Source of the DNA: Micromonospora qiuiae
GTDB taxonomy: Bacteria; Actinomycetota; Actinomycetes; Mycobacteriales; Micromonosporaceae
Length of the DNA stretch: 56,977 nucleotides
Direction of reading: 5' to 3'
Assembly (NCBI RefSeq): GCF_016863555.1
Contig: NZ_BOPC01000060.1
Span: 1 to 56,977 of the forward strand
A model generated the notes under the pieces. That model searched no databases, had not been told where the DNA came from, and saw only the letters and a program-made list of their open reading frames with translations. Below are positions 7,090 through 15,310 of the stretch, piece after piece. Position 1 is the stretch's first letter. The number at the start of each line of letters is the position of its first letter. The translations under genes and the position numbers were made by a program.

Positions 7090-7209
7090 GGCGGGCAGGC
7101 CGGAGAACCCGACGGTCAAGGCGGGCGGGGCCGGGAAACCCCGACGGCCAAGGCGGGCGGGGCCGGGAAACCCCGACTGTCAAGGCGGGTGGGGCCCGGA
7201 AACCCCGAC
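7084..7209. repeat. Four-unit tandem repeat, 30-32 bp
   Basis: Units start at 7084, 7114, 7146 and 7178, each beginning near GGTCAAGGCGGGCGGGGCC and ending AACCCCGAC. Unit 1 is the most divergent and overlaps the putative -35 of the oxidoreductase promoter. Unit 4 supplies the left arm of the terminator hairpin at 7187. Confidence 0.7.
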
Positions 7210-7226
7210 GAAACCGGGCCCCACCC
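7187..7226 (-). terminator. Hairpin terminator after the beta-propeller gene
   Basis: A perfect 13-base inverted repeat, GGGTGGGGCCCGG at 7187-7199 and its complement at 7214-7226, around a 14-base loop, begins 14 bases past the stop of the gene at 7241. There is no T tract, as is common in high-GC actinobacteria. Confidence 0.55.
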
Positions 7227-7240
7227 ACGGCGAGGAAGGT

Positions 7241-9193
7241 TCAGGTCGCGGCGATCCAGTGCAGGCTCTGCGCCGTGGTCGGATCGGTGGCCCGTAGGCC
7301 CGCCTCGGAGACGGTCCAGAGCACGTCACCGATCACCAGCGATCGGCGCACCGGCGGTGACCACGTCGACCGACCGTCGTCCTGCCGTACGGCGGGGTGG
7401 GTCACCTCGCCGATCTCGCTGATCGTGTCGCCGCTGACGCGCAGCAGCCGGACGCCGTCATCGACGGGTATCGCCAGCAGGCCGGTGTCCGGCCAGTACA
7501 GAAAGGCGTGTGGATCGTGCTCGGCCCTGGACCAGGCGCGGGGCAGGTGCCACTGGTCGAGCCGGGTCGGCCGGGCCGGATCGCGGACGTCGAAGAGGGA
7601 CACCTGCACACCCTCGGTCCGCCCCTCCCGGTCGGCCTCCTGACCCACCCCGAGCAGCCGTGCGTCGGGCAGCGGATGCAGGTACGCCGAGTAGCCGGTG
7701 ATCTTCAACTCGCCGGTGACCCTCGGTGCGGTCGGGTCGGCCAGGTCGAGGGAGTAGAGCGGGTCGGTCTGCCGGAAGGTGACCACGTACGCGACCGGCC
7801 CGAGGTAGCGCACCGAGTAGATGCGCTCGCCCCGGCCCAACCCACCGACCATCCCGGTCGGCGCCAGCGCGGCACCCTCGCGGCGCAGCACCCGCACGGC
7901 GGACTCGGAGGTCCGGCCCTCGCCCCACAGGTCACCGGTGGTGGTGGCCACCCGCAGGTGACCGTCCCATTCGGAGAGGGCGTACTGGTTGATCAACCAG
8001 CCGGGCACGGAGCCGGCGGCCAGGAACCGGGGACGGCCGGGCGTACCGGTGTCGAACTGGTAGATCTCGGTGACCTGATCGTCCGGCGACGGCCGTCCAC
8101 GGGGCGTGAGGGTCATCGGCATCGGTCGTTGGCCAGCCAGGTAGAGGCTGGTCGCCGTGCCGTAGACGGTGTCGGCGTCGGCCACGACGCCGACCGGATC
8201 GCCGTCGCCGAGCCGATCGGCGGTGAGGTCGAAGCTGAGCACGGTGAGGGTGGACGAGGCACTCATCCGCTTCGGGCGGCTGAGCCGGTCACAGCCGACC
8301 CGTCCGGTGTGCCGCTCGCTTCCGGCCGTCCACTCGTACTCCGGCAGCCATGCCTCGATGCCGGCCCGGGCGATCACCTTGCGGTTGTGTTCGGCCCGGA
8401 CCCGGTCGCTGCCCTTGACGTCGAACGGGAAATCCAGGCGGGCGCTCGCGCGGACCACCACCCGGGCGGTGTCGCCGGTCAGCCGGGCGTCGACGGTGCT
8501 GCCCTGGATCCGGTACGTGCCGAGCAGCCGGGGCGCGCCGGCCAGGTCGACCAGCAACAGGCGGGTGGCACCGACCCGTCGGACGGACCGGAAGGCGTCG
8601 GCCGGGCCCAACGTGTCCTCGGCCAGCACCAGCGCACGGTCACCGAGCAGCAGGAGCGGGTGCTCGGCCCAGCGCAACTCCTCCCGGCCATCGGTCAGGT
8701 CGAGTTTTCCGATGAGCCGACGGTTGACCGGGTCGACCACCCGCAGCACGCCATTGGTGGCCGTGACGATCCGCCGGCCGTCGGTCTTGACCAGATCGGG
8801 CTCGTCCACGCCGGCCTCGTGGTTGTTCGTCGTCGAGTGCTGTGCTCCGGGGGCCGGGCCGGCCGATTTGCCTTGTGCGTCGGCGAAGGTGCGTGCGCTC
8901 GATTCGGCGCTGAGTGCCGCCCGGTCGCCGAAGAGCATCGCCTCACCGGCGAAACCGTAGGGGCCGACCGCTGCGCTGGCCGCCGCGCGCAGTTCGGTGA
9001 GGGCGTCGGCGCAGGAGTCGAAGTAGGCCAGGCTGACCGGCACCATCGACAATGTGGCGCTGCCGCCTCCGGACGGCATCGGGGCCGGCGCGGCCACACT
9101 GGAGGCGAGCAGGGTGAGCGCCACCAGCGATCCGCCGGCTGCGGCGAGCTTGCTTCCCCGTCTCATGGCCGGTTCGACGCGGCCACCGCGCAT
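7241..9193 (-). CDS. Secreted beta-propeller domain protein
   Basis: A 650-residue exported protein. A basic N-terminus and hydrophobic stretch (residues 14-37, SLVALTLLASSVAAPAP) form the signal sequence. It matches the family of secreted proteins with a C-terminal beta-propeller distantly related to WD40. Landmarks are TNNHEAGVDEPDLVKTDGRRIVTATNG near residue 115-140, repeated blades with VVD, LLVDL and LYSLDLADPTAPRVTGELKI, and DVRDPARPTRLDQWHL. These proteins are thought to act at the cell surface, but substrates are unknown. An ATG 24 bases downstream is an alternative start; neither has a strong ribosome-binding site. The gene ends at a strong hairpin. Confidence 0.8.
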   Translation of the reverse strand: MRGGRVEPAMRRGSKLAAAGGSLVALTLLASSVAAPAPMPSGGGSATLSMVPVSLAYFDSCADALTELRAAASAAVGPYGFAGEAMLFGDRAALSAESSARTFADAQGKSAGPAPGAQHSTTNNHEAGVDEPDLVKTDGRRIVTATNGVLRVVDPVNRRLIGKLDLTDGREELRWAEHPLLLLGDRALVLAEDTLGPADAFRSVRRVGATRLLLVDLAGAPRLLGTYRIQGSTVDARLTGDTARVVVRASARLDFPFDVKGSDRVRAEHNRKVIARAGIEAWLPEYEWTAGSERHTGRVGCDRLSRPKRMSASSTLTVLSFDLTADRLGDGDPVGVVADADTVYGTATSLYLAGQRPMPMTLTPRGRPSPDDQVTEIYQFDTGTPGRPRFLAAGSVPGWLINQYALSEWDGHLRVATTTGDLWGEGRTSESAVRVLRREGAALAPTGMVGGLGRGERIYSVRYLGPVAYVVTFRQTDPLYSLDLADPTAPRVTGELKITGYSAYLHPLPDARLLGVGQEADREGRTEGVQVSLFDVRDPARPTRLDQWHLPRAWSRAEHDPHAFLYWPDTGLLAIPVDDGVRLLRVSGDTISEIGEVTHPAVRQDDGRSTWSPPVRRSLVIGDVLWTVSEAGLRATDPTTAQSLHWIAAT

Positions 9194-9217
9194 TTGGTTC
9201 CCGCCGTCGTCACGTGG

Positions 9218-9676
9218 TCAGCGGGTGGACGGTCCGACGCCGGGGGACTCGACCAGCCGGGACAGCACGATGGTGCTCCGGGAGGAGGTCACGAACGTCT
9301 CCGCCCGCAGCCGTTCCAACGCCTCCTCCAAGTGGGCGATGTCGGCGGCGCGCAGGTGCACCAGCGCGTCGGCCTCCCCGGAGACGGTGTAGGCCCCGAC
9401 CACCTCCGGGTGCCGCCGGACGGCCGCCCCGATCTGGGCCGGAGTGGTCCGGCCGGCGCAGAACAGCTCGACGAACGCCTCAGTGGTCCAACCGACTGCC
9501 GCGGGGTCAACGATCGTGGTGAATCCCCTGATCACCCCGGCCGCCCGTAAGCGGTCGACCCGTCGCTTCACCGCCGGGGCGGAGAGTGACACCCGAGAGC
9601 CGATGTCTGCGTACGATGCGCGAGCGTCTGCGACCAGCAACGCAATGATTCGCTGGTCTACGGCGTCGATCTGCAA
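9218..9676 (-). CDS. Lrp/AsnC family transcriptional regulator
   Basis: A 152-residue protein with an N-terminal helix-turn-helix (residues 2-50: DAVDQRIIALLVADARASYADIG, then SAPAVKRRVDRLRAAGVIRG). A C-terminal ligand-binding RAM domain follows (residues 65-145, with VVGAYTVSGEADALVHLRA). The start is TTG at 9676, preceded by GAGGCGG. It is transcribed divergently from the dimethylargininase gene, an arrangement in which Lrp-type proteins commonly control the neighbour in response to an amino acid. Regulation by arginine, citrulline or a methylarginine is inference. Confidence 0.85.
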   Translation of the reverse strand: MQIDAVDQRIIALLVADARASYADIGSRVSLSAPAVKRRVDRLRAAGVIRGFTTIVDPAAVGWTTEAFVELFCAGRTTPAQIGAAVRRHPEVVGAYTVSGEADALVHLRAADIAHLEEALERLRAETFVTSSRSTIVLSRLVESPGVGPSTR

Positions 9677-9730
9677 TGTTCCGCCTCAAATAAGCAATGG
9701 TTCTGGCTGTTCCGGAAGTCCTACCCTACC

Positions 9731-9736
9731 TACTCT
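9731..9736 (+). promoter_or_regulatory. Putative -10 of the dimethylargininase gene, leaderless
   Basis: TACTCT lies eight bases before the GTG at 9745, which supports both that start and a leaderless transcript. The divergent Lrp gene starts 69 bases away. Confidence 0.4.
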
Positions 9737-9744
9737 TGGTCACC

Positions 9745-10569
9745 GTGGAACAGCAGCGAGTGCCGCGAAAGCGGACATACCTCATGTGCTCGCCCGAGCA
9801 CTTCGCGGTCGAGTACGCGATCAATCCGTGGATGGACGTGACCGCCCCGGTCGACTCGGAGCTGGCGGTCAAGCAGTGGGATCGCCTGCGGGAGACCCTG
9901 GTCGGCCTCGGTCATGAGGTCCATCTGCTGACCCCCGAGCCCGGCCTGCCCGACATGGTCTACGCCGCCAACGGGGCGTTCGTGGTGGACGGGACGGTCT
10001 ACGGTGCGCGGTTCAAGCACCACCAGCGGACCGCCGAGGCGGCGGCGCATCGAGCCTTCTACGAGTCGCAGGGTTGGCGGTTCGTCGCGCCGAACGAGAC
10101 GAACGAGGGCGAGGGCGACTTCGCGTACCTCCCGGAGGCGCACGGCGGGCTGATCCTGGCCGGGTACGGGTTCCGCACCGAACTGGCCGCGCACGCGGAG
10201 GCGCAGGAGGCGCTGGGCCGGCCGGTGGTCTCGCTGCGGCTGGTCGACCCGCGCTTCTACCACCTGGACGTGGCGCTCGCCTCGATCGACGACGCAAACG
10301 TCGTCTACTACCCGGGCGCGTTCTCCGCGGCCAGCCAGAAAGTGCTCGCTCAGCTCTTCCCGGATGCCGTGCTCGCGGACGCCGACGACGCCCTCGCCTT
10401 CGGCCTGAACCTGGTCAGCGACGGTGCCAACGTGGTGCTCAACAGCGAGGCGACCCGGCTTGCCGGCCGGCTCAAGGCGGCCGGCTACACGCCGGTGCCG
10501 GTGGAGTTGACCGAACTCAAGAAGGGCGGCGGCAGCGTCAAGTGCTGCATCGCCGAGCTGCGGCACTGA
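9745..10569 (+). CDS. ddaH: Dimethylargininase (DDAH)
   Basis: A 274-residue enzyme of the guanidino-group-modifying superfamily that hydrolyses N-omega-methylated arginines to citrulline and methylamines. It opens with YLMCSPEHFAVEYAINPWM. Other landmarks are PGLPDMVYAANGAFV, the FYHLDVALASID segment with the catalytic histidine, LNLVSDGANVVLNSEA, and the final GGSVKCCIAELRH with the nucleophilic cysteine. An ATG at 9697 is in frame, but the residues it adds do not belong to the family and a -10 lies between, so I chose GTG 9745. In many actinobacteria ornithine aminotransferase follows; here it does not. Arginine deiminase, a relative, is 10 kb away. Confidence 0.85.
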   Translation: MEQQRVPRKRTYLMCSPEHFAVEYAINPWMDVTAPVDSELAVKQWDRLRETLVGLGHEVHLLTPEPGLPDMVYAANGAFVVDGTVYGARFKHHQRTAEAAAHRAFYESQGWRFVAPNETNEGEGDFAYLPEAHGGLILAGYGFRTELAAHAEAQEALGRPVVSLRLVDPRFYHLDVALASIDDANVVYYPGAFSAASQKVLAQLFPDAVLADADDALAFGLNLVSDGANVVLNSEATRLAGRLKAAGYTPVPVELTELKKGGGSVKCCIAELRH

Positions 10570-10606
10570 GCCATCCGCAGGCGCGGCGTCACTCGCCCGC
10601 ACCCCG

Positions 10607-11806
10607 TCAGCCGAGCGTGGCCAGCTCGTTGACCAGCACGTTCGACAGCACCTGGCCGTCGCGCTGCACCTCGCGCAGATACCACTTCTGCTGTGGGGTG
10701 CGCGGCTGGTTGAACTGCCACACGCCGCGCGGGCTGTCGATCTGGCCGATCCGGCCCAGCGCGAGGTTGACCTGCTGCGGCGTGAGTGTCGGGCCGGCGA
10801 GGCGGATCGCCTGGTCGAGCACGTTGGCCGCGTCGTAGGAGGCCATCGCGTACGTCGTCGGCGAGACGTTGTGCTTCTTGCGGTACGCCGAGGCGAACCG
10901 CCGATTCGCCGCGTTGTTGAGGTCGGCGGAGTAGTTCAACGCCGTGCGGATGCCCAGCGCGTCGCTCGATGGCCGGATGCTCTCCAGCACCGGGCCCTCG
11001 GTGAGGAAACCGGGCGCGTAGATGGTGCCCCGGAAGCCGGCGTCGCGCAGCTGCATCACGAACTGGGCCGCCGCCGTGCCGGAATAGGCGCAGAAGACGA
11101 CCGTGGGGTTGCGGCGAAGCGCCCGGCCGATGTCGGAGACGTAGGCGGTCTTACTCGGGTTCGGGCTGTTGGACGTCCAGGTCACCGGGTCGGCGATGCG
11201 CGGGTCGGACTCGCCGAACTCCTGGCGGAACCCGCGCAGCACGTCCTCCACCCCGAAGGCCGCCTCCGGCAGGATCATTGCAACTCGGTCGCCCTGTCCC
11301 AGCTCGTCCCTGAGGTAGCGGCCGAGCGCCCGGCCCGCCTCGTCGAGCACGTACGAGGTACGCCAGATGTAGACGACGCTCTGCAGGCTGGTGGGCGATG
11401 CGTTCGAACCGATCAGTGGGACCCGGGCCTGCTCGATGAAATCCCGGATGCCGACCATGACCGACGAGCTGGCGACCCCGGTCAGGGCGAGCACGCCCTG
11501 CTTGATCAGCCCGTCGGCGGCGGCCTGGCCGCTCTTGGCGCTGTTGCCCTCGTCCGCCACGAGCAGGTCGACCGGGCGGCCGCCGAGGCTGTCGTCGTTG
11601 AGTTCCAGGTACAGCTGGAAGCCGTTGTTGAGTTCGTCGCCGATGGCTTTGCCGGGGCCGGACTGCGGCGCGATCAGGCCGATCTTGATCGGCTCGACGG
11701 AGGCGGTGTCGGTCTTCTCGGTGTCGGAGCCGCAGCCGGCGGCGAGTCCCCCCGTACCGAGTGCAGCCAGCAGCTGGAGTGCCCGCCTGCGGTTCATCTG
11801 CGACAC
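10607..11806 (-). CDS. ABC transporter substrate-binding lipoprotein (Leu/Ile/Val-type)
   Basis: A 399-residue periplasmic-binding protein of the branched-chain amino-acid class (type I fold). An N-terminal RRR and hydrophobic core lead to the lipobox LAAGC, so it would be a membrane-anchored lipoprotein; the arginines leave Tat export possible. The mature part opens IKIGLIAPQSGPGKAIGDELNNGFQLYLE, typical of LivJ-like receptors, with LIGSNASPTSL and YAMASYDAANVLDQAI later. The GTG at 11806 is chosen because AAAGGGAA lies upstream; an ATG at 11797 is close. It begins 19 bases after the hydrolase stop, in the same direction. No permease or ATPase accompanies it, so it is an orphan receptor and its ligand is unknown. 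Confidence 0.8.
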   Translation of the reverse strand: MSQMNRRRALQLLAALGTGGLAAGCGSDTEKTDTASVEPIKIGLIAPQSGPGKAIGDELNNGFQLYLELNDDSLGGRPVDLLVADEGNSAKSGQAAADGLIKQGVLALTGVASSSVMVGIRDFIEQARVPLIGSNASPTSLQSVVYIWRTSYVLDEAGRALGRYLRDELGQGDRVAMILPEAAFGVEDVLRGFRQEFGESDPRIADPVTWTSNSPNPSKTAYVSDIGRALRRNPTVVFCAYSGTAAAQFVMQLRDAGFRGTIYAPGFLTEGPVLESIRPSSDALGIRTALNYSADLNNAANRRFASAYRKKHNVSPTTYAMASYDAANVLDQAIRLAGPTLTPQQVNLALGRIGQIDSPRGVWQFNQPRTPQQKWYLREVQRDGQVLSNVLVNELATLG

Positions 11807-11825
11807 CGGGTTCCCTTTCAAAGAC

Positions 11826-12683
11826 TCACCGGGCGGCCGTTCGCCCCTCCGGCGTTCTACCTGCTCGGCGACGGTGCGTCAATGGCTGTTGATCTTCAAG
11901 TAACGACCGCAATGCGCTGGTTATCTTTGGCCAGGCCGTCGACTCCGGGTCGATAAGACCGAAATGTTCACATTCCGGCAGTTCGACAAGGTGCATATCG
12001 GCACCCACTGCCTGAGCTGCGGCGACGTACGAGCGGCTCAATTCGACCGGGACCTGTTGATCCAGAGTGCCATGGATCACCACGGTCCGTGATGGGAGAG
12101 ATGTCAGGGCACGTGGATCGGCCTCCGCGTACCGCTCGGGCACCTCGGCGGGCCCGCCGCCCAGCAACGCGGCCACCGCACCGGCGTCCAGGTCCAGTCG
12201 GTACGCCTCGGCCAGGTCGGCGACCGGGGCGAGGGCGAGCACTCCGCCGACGGCGGCCGGCGCCCGCGCTGCCGCGTACAGCGCGAGGTGCCCACCGGCC
12301 GAGTGACCGACCAGGATCGCCCGCGCCGGCGCGACCTGGCCGGGCAGGGCGGCGGCAGCCAGCCGGGGCAGCGCGGTCACCCCGGACAGCACGTCACTGA
12401 GCGTGCCCGGCCAGCCGCCGCCCGGCTGCCCCGTCCGGCGATATTCCAACTGGGCGACCGGGTGCCCGAGCGCCGCCAGCGCGGCGGCCAGCGGGCCGGT
12501 GTGCCGCCGGTCGTACTCGACCCGCCAGAACCCGCCGTGCACCACGATCAACAGCGGCCGGGGCGGGCCATCGCCGGCCGGCCGCCGCAGATCGGCGATC
12601 TGGTCGGGATGCTCACCGTAGGCGACGGTCATCTCCGGCTCGGGAGCTGGCCGGGTCAGCACGGCGCGTGGGTCGAGTGACAT
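11826..12683 (-). CDS. Alpha/beta hydrolase, arylformamidase-like
   Basis: A 285-residue alpha/beta hydrolase. Residues 44-56 (LLIVVHGGFWRVE) form the HGG oxyanion motif typical of kynurenine formamidase and carboxylesterase-like enzymes. VGHSAGGHLALY is the nucleophile elbow, VVIHGTLDQQVPVE carries the acid residue, and CEHFGLIDPES the histidine. The frame extends upstream, but the ATG at 12683 is the first giving a normal N-terminus and lies six bases after TACCGT on its strand, consistent with a leaderless mRNA. No kynurenine-pathway gene is nearby, so the substrate is open. Its stop is 19 bases before the substrate-binding protein gene. Confidence 0.75.
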   Translation of the reverse strand: MSLDPRAVLTRPAPEPEMTVAYGEHPDQIADLRRPAGDGPPRPLLIVVHGGFWRVEYDRRHTGPLAAALAALGHPVAQLEYRRTGQPGGGWPGTLSDVLSGVTALPRLAAAALPGQVAPARAILVGHSAGGHLALYAAARAPAAVGGVLALAPVADLAEAYRLDLDAGAVAALLGGGPAEVPERYAEADPRALTSLPSRTVVIHGTLDQQVPVELSRSYVAAAQAVGADMHLVELPECEHFGLIDPESTAWPKITSALRSLLEDQQPLTHRRRAGRTPEGRTAAR

Positions 12684-12849
12684 CGGCCGACGGTAGCGCG
12701 ATTCGTCATGGATCAGCAGGTGGCACCTGTCGGCCGGGTGGGCCGAGAGCCGGTTCACCCGGTGCGGTGGACCGGAAGCCGTTCCTCTCAGACAGGCGGG
12801 ATGCGGGCCGGGGGGCGTCGAGCAAGTCCGCTGGGTAAAGATTGATGCC

Positions 12850-13443
12850 ATGACCGAAGCACGCTCCGCTGGACAAGACGACGAGCCCGGCCGGGACGGC
12901 ACCGGGCACCCCGGCACGGTGGTGGTGGTCGGGCCGGACGGCCGACCGGTTGGCACGATGCACACCGACGACGGACCGGGTGAGGATCCGTCCCGCCTGG
13001 TCGAGCAACCGGCCAAGGTCATGCGGATCGGCAGCATGATCAAGCAACTGCTGGAGGAGGTCAAGGCGGCCCCTCTCGACGACGCCAGCCGACACCGGAT
13101 GCGCGAGATCCATCAGCGGTCGATCGTCGAGCTGAAGGAAGGGCTGGCTCCCGAGCTGCGCGAGGAACTCGAACGGATATCCCTGCCGTTCACCGAGGAC
13201 CAGGCGCCCAGCGAGGGCGAACTGCGGATCGCCCACGCCCAGCTCGTCGGCTGGTTGGAAGGGCTGTTCCACGGCATCCAGGCCGCCCTGGTCGCTCAGC
13301 AGATGGCGGCCCGCGTGCAGCTTGAGCAGATGCGTTCCGGCCGGCAGGCGCTGCCCAGCGGGCCGGGCGGGGCGGCGCTGCCGGGGATGCCCGGCCTCGG
13401 GCACCAGGGCGGCGAGGGCCACAGCACCGGCCAGTACCTCTGA
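12850..13443 (+). CDS. bpa: Bacterial proteasome activator Bpa/PafE
   Basis: A 197-residue protein. Bpa forms a dodecameric ring that opens the 20S proteasome gate without ATP, letting unfolded proteins enter. The family core is residues 50-155: a long helix with VMRIGSMIKQLLEEVKAAPLD, the ISLPFT loop, and GELRIAHAQLVGWLEGLFHGIQAAL. A glycine-rich linker ends in GQYL, the C-terminal motif that docks in the alpha-ring pockets. The N-terminal 45 residues are acidic and probably disordered. Proteasome subunit genes are not in the window. TAAAGA eight bases before the ATG could be a -10. A strong terminator follows. Confidence 0.92.
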   Translation: MTEARSAGQDDEPGRDGTGHPGTVVVVGPDGRPVGTMHTDDGPGEDPSRLVEQPAKVMRIGSMIKQLLEEVKAAPLDDASRHRMREIHQRSIVELKEGLAPELREELERISLPFTEDQAPSEGELRIAHAQLVGWLEGLFHGIQAALVAQQMAARVQLEQMRSGRQALPSGPGGAALPGMPGLGHQGGEGHSTGQYL

Positions 13444-13467
13444 CGGAAGGCCCGTCCGAGCGACCGC

Positions 13468-13503
13468 GACCGCGCGGGCCGACGATGGTCGGGCCGCGCG
13501 GTC
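13468..13503. terminator. Bidirectional terminator between convergent genes
   Basis: A 16-base stem (13468-13483 with 13488-13503, one mismatch) around a GATG loop lies 24 bases past the bpa stop and 11 bases past the end of the HAD gene on the other strand. It would serve both. Confidence 0.7.
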
Positions 13504-13514
13504 CGGCGGCCGGC

Positions 13515-14330
13515 TCAGTCCGCCCCGAAAACCTTCTCCAGGTACGCCGCGACCCCGTCCGTGGAGTTCGCCGAGGTGACCTCGTCGGCGACGGCCAGCA
13601 CGGCGGGGTGCGCGTTGGCCACCGCCACCGCCCGGCCGGCCCAGGTCAGCATCGGCACGTCGTTCGGCATGTCGCCGAAAGCCAGCACGTCGCTCGCCGC
13701 GATCCCGATCCGGTGGCAGTACCAGGCCAGGCCGGCCGCCTTGGTCACGCCGGCCGCCGAGATCTCCACCAGGCCGGAGCGCGAGGAGTGGGTGGCCTCG
13801 GCCAGTCCGGCGAGGGCACCGGCGATCAACTGGGTGAACCGGTCCGGATCCCGGTGCCCCTCAGCTCGGGCCAGCAGCTTCACCGCTGGCAGCGAGAGGA
13901 GCTCCTCGGGGGTCTCCACCACCCGGATCGCCGTGTCGTCAGCGTCCCAGCGCAGCGGGTAGTGCGTCTCGTGCCGCATCTGCCGGCTGTCGAGGATCTC
14001 CACCGCGAGGCTCACCCCCGGCACTTCGGCCCGTAGCCGGCGAGCCACCTCGGCGAGCAGCTCCGGGGCCAGCGGGTCGGCCCGCAGCACCTCGTCGTTG
14101 ATCGGGTCGTAGACCACCGCACCGTTGGCGCAGACCGCGGGCAGCGGCTCGGCCAGCTGGTCGTAGACCAGTCGGAGCCAGCGGATCGGGCGGCCGGTGA
14201 CCAGCACGACCGGCGTGCCCCGGGCGGAGATCCGGGCCAGCACGGCGGCGGTGTGGGCACTGAGCGTACGGTCGTCACGAAGCAGCGTGCCGTCGATGTC
14301 GCTGGCGACCAGGCCTGGCGTCGAGTCCAT
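13515..14330 (-). CDS. HAD-superfamily phosphatase (Cof type), second of a pair
   Basis: A 271-residue HAD hydrolase of the Cof/Cap-C2 class. Motif I is ASDIDGTLL near the N-terminus, motif II VLVTGRPIRW, motif III a lysine in VTKAAGLAWYCHRIG, and motif IV FGDMPNDVPML. The cap domain between 80 and 190 should set specificity; sugar phosphates, FMN or PLP are typical substrates. The ATG overlaps the upstream stop in TGATG, so it is translationally coupled to its paralogue; a GTG three bases earlier is possible. It converges on bpa. Confidence 0.85.
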   Translation of the reverse strand: MDSTPGLVASDIDGTLLRDDRTLSAHTAAVLARISARGTPVVLVTGRPIRWLRLVYDQLAEPLPAVCANGAVVYDPINDEVLRADPLAPELLAEVARRLRAEVPGVSLAVEILDSRQMRHETHYPLRWDADDTAIRVVETPEELLSLPAVKLLARAEGHRDPDRFTQLIAGALAGLAEATHSSRSGLVEISAAGVTKAAGLAWYCHRIGIAASDVLAFGDMPNDVPMLTWAGRAVAVANAHPAVLAVADEVTSANSTDGVAAYLEKVFGAD

Positions 14331-15151
14331 CACCTGGACAGTAGCCGGTCCAGATAGACCGCTACACCGTCGTCGTCATTGCGCAAGGTGATCTCGTCGG
14401 CGGCGGCCCGCAGCGCCGGATGGGCGTTCGCGACCGCCACCCGGCCCCAGCCGGCCCACTCGAACATCGGCAGGTCGTTGGGCATGTCGCCGAAGACCAG
14501 CACCTCGGCGGGATCCACGCCGAGGCGCTGCGCCACCACGCTCAGCCCGGTCGCCTTGTCCGTCCCGGGCGGGCAGATCTCGATGAAGCCCAGGCCGGCC
14601 TGGGTGAGCGTGGCGATCTGCGGCGGGACGATCTCCTGGGCGATCGCCAGCAACTCGTCCACGTGATGGTCGGCGGTCCGGGCGAACGCCTTGATCACAT
14701 CGCCGGCGAGGCACTCGTCGCGGGTGCGTACCTCGAACCGGTCCTGGTAGGGCCAGGCCGGGTGGTAGTCGCCCCAGAGTGGGGCGTCGTGCTCCTCGGA
14801 CGCCTCGACCATCACCGTCAGCGGGCCGACCGCCGCCTCCAGGTCGGCCAGCAGCGTGGCCAGCACCTCGCTGGTGAGACGCTCGTCACGCAGCACCACC
14901 GGCCCGGCCGGGTCGCTCTGGTCGACGACCCGGCCGCCGCCGGCCATCACCAGGAAGTCCGCAGCACGGATGTCGTTGCGGGTCAGCTCGGTCAGTCGGG
15001 GACCGCGACCGGTCGCGCCGACCACCGGGATGCCGGCGGCGCGGACCCGGTCGAGGACCGCGTGAGTGTACGCCGAGACGGTGTCGTCGCTGCGTACGAG
15101 CGTTCCGTCGAGGTCGGTGGCGATCAGCTTGGGCAGGCCCGGGCGGGTCAA
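14330..15151 (-). CDS. HAD-superfamily phosphatase (Cof type), first of a pair
   Basis: A 273-residue HAD hydrolase, a paralogue of the gene that follows. It has IATDLDGTLVRSDDT (motif I), VGATGRGPRLTEL (motif II), a lysine in GTDKATGLSVVAQRLG (motif III) and FGDMPNDLPMF (motif IV). The start is TTG at 15151 because a near-perfect AAAGGAGGA stands just before it and the protein then begins as the family does. The pair probably arose by tandem duplication and may cover different substrates. No other metabolic gene shares the operon. Confidence 0.85.
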   Translation of the reverse strand: MTRPGLPKLIATDLDGTLVRSDDTVSAYTHAVLDRVRAAGIPVVGATGRGPRLTELTRNDIRAADFLVMAGGGRVVDQSDPAGPVVLRDERLTSEVLATLLADLEAAVGPLTVMVEASEEHDAPLWGDYHPAWPYQDRFEVRTRDECLAGDVIKAFARTADHHVDELLAIAQEIVPPQIATLTQAGLGFIEICPPGTDKATGLSVVAQRLGVDPAEVLVFGDMPNDLPMFEWAGWGRVAVANAHPALRAAADEITLRNDDDGVAVYLDRLLSR

Positions 15152-15310
15152 CGTTCCTCCTTTGCCCGCCGCCGTGGCGGCCAGCCGACGGTCATGGCTG
15201 GACGACCCGGCGTGACGGCGGGCAGCAACCGTATCTCGCGGAACGGGCCGCAACCATGACTTCCCGGCTAATCGGGTGCCAACGGACGGCGGATCGCAGG
15301 TGGGCGTCGC

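Noticed and set aside
7084..7209. Possible CRISPR array
   Set aside because: Units are directly adjacent with no unique spacers, so this is a plain tandem repeat.
7397..9550. A 717-codon open frame on the plus strand
   Set aside because: Antisense to the beta-propeller and Lrp genes, with shadow composition and no domain.
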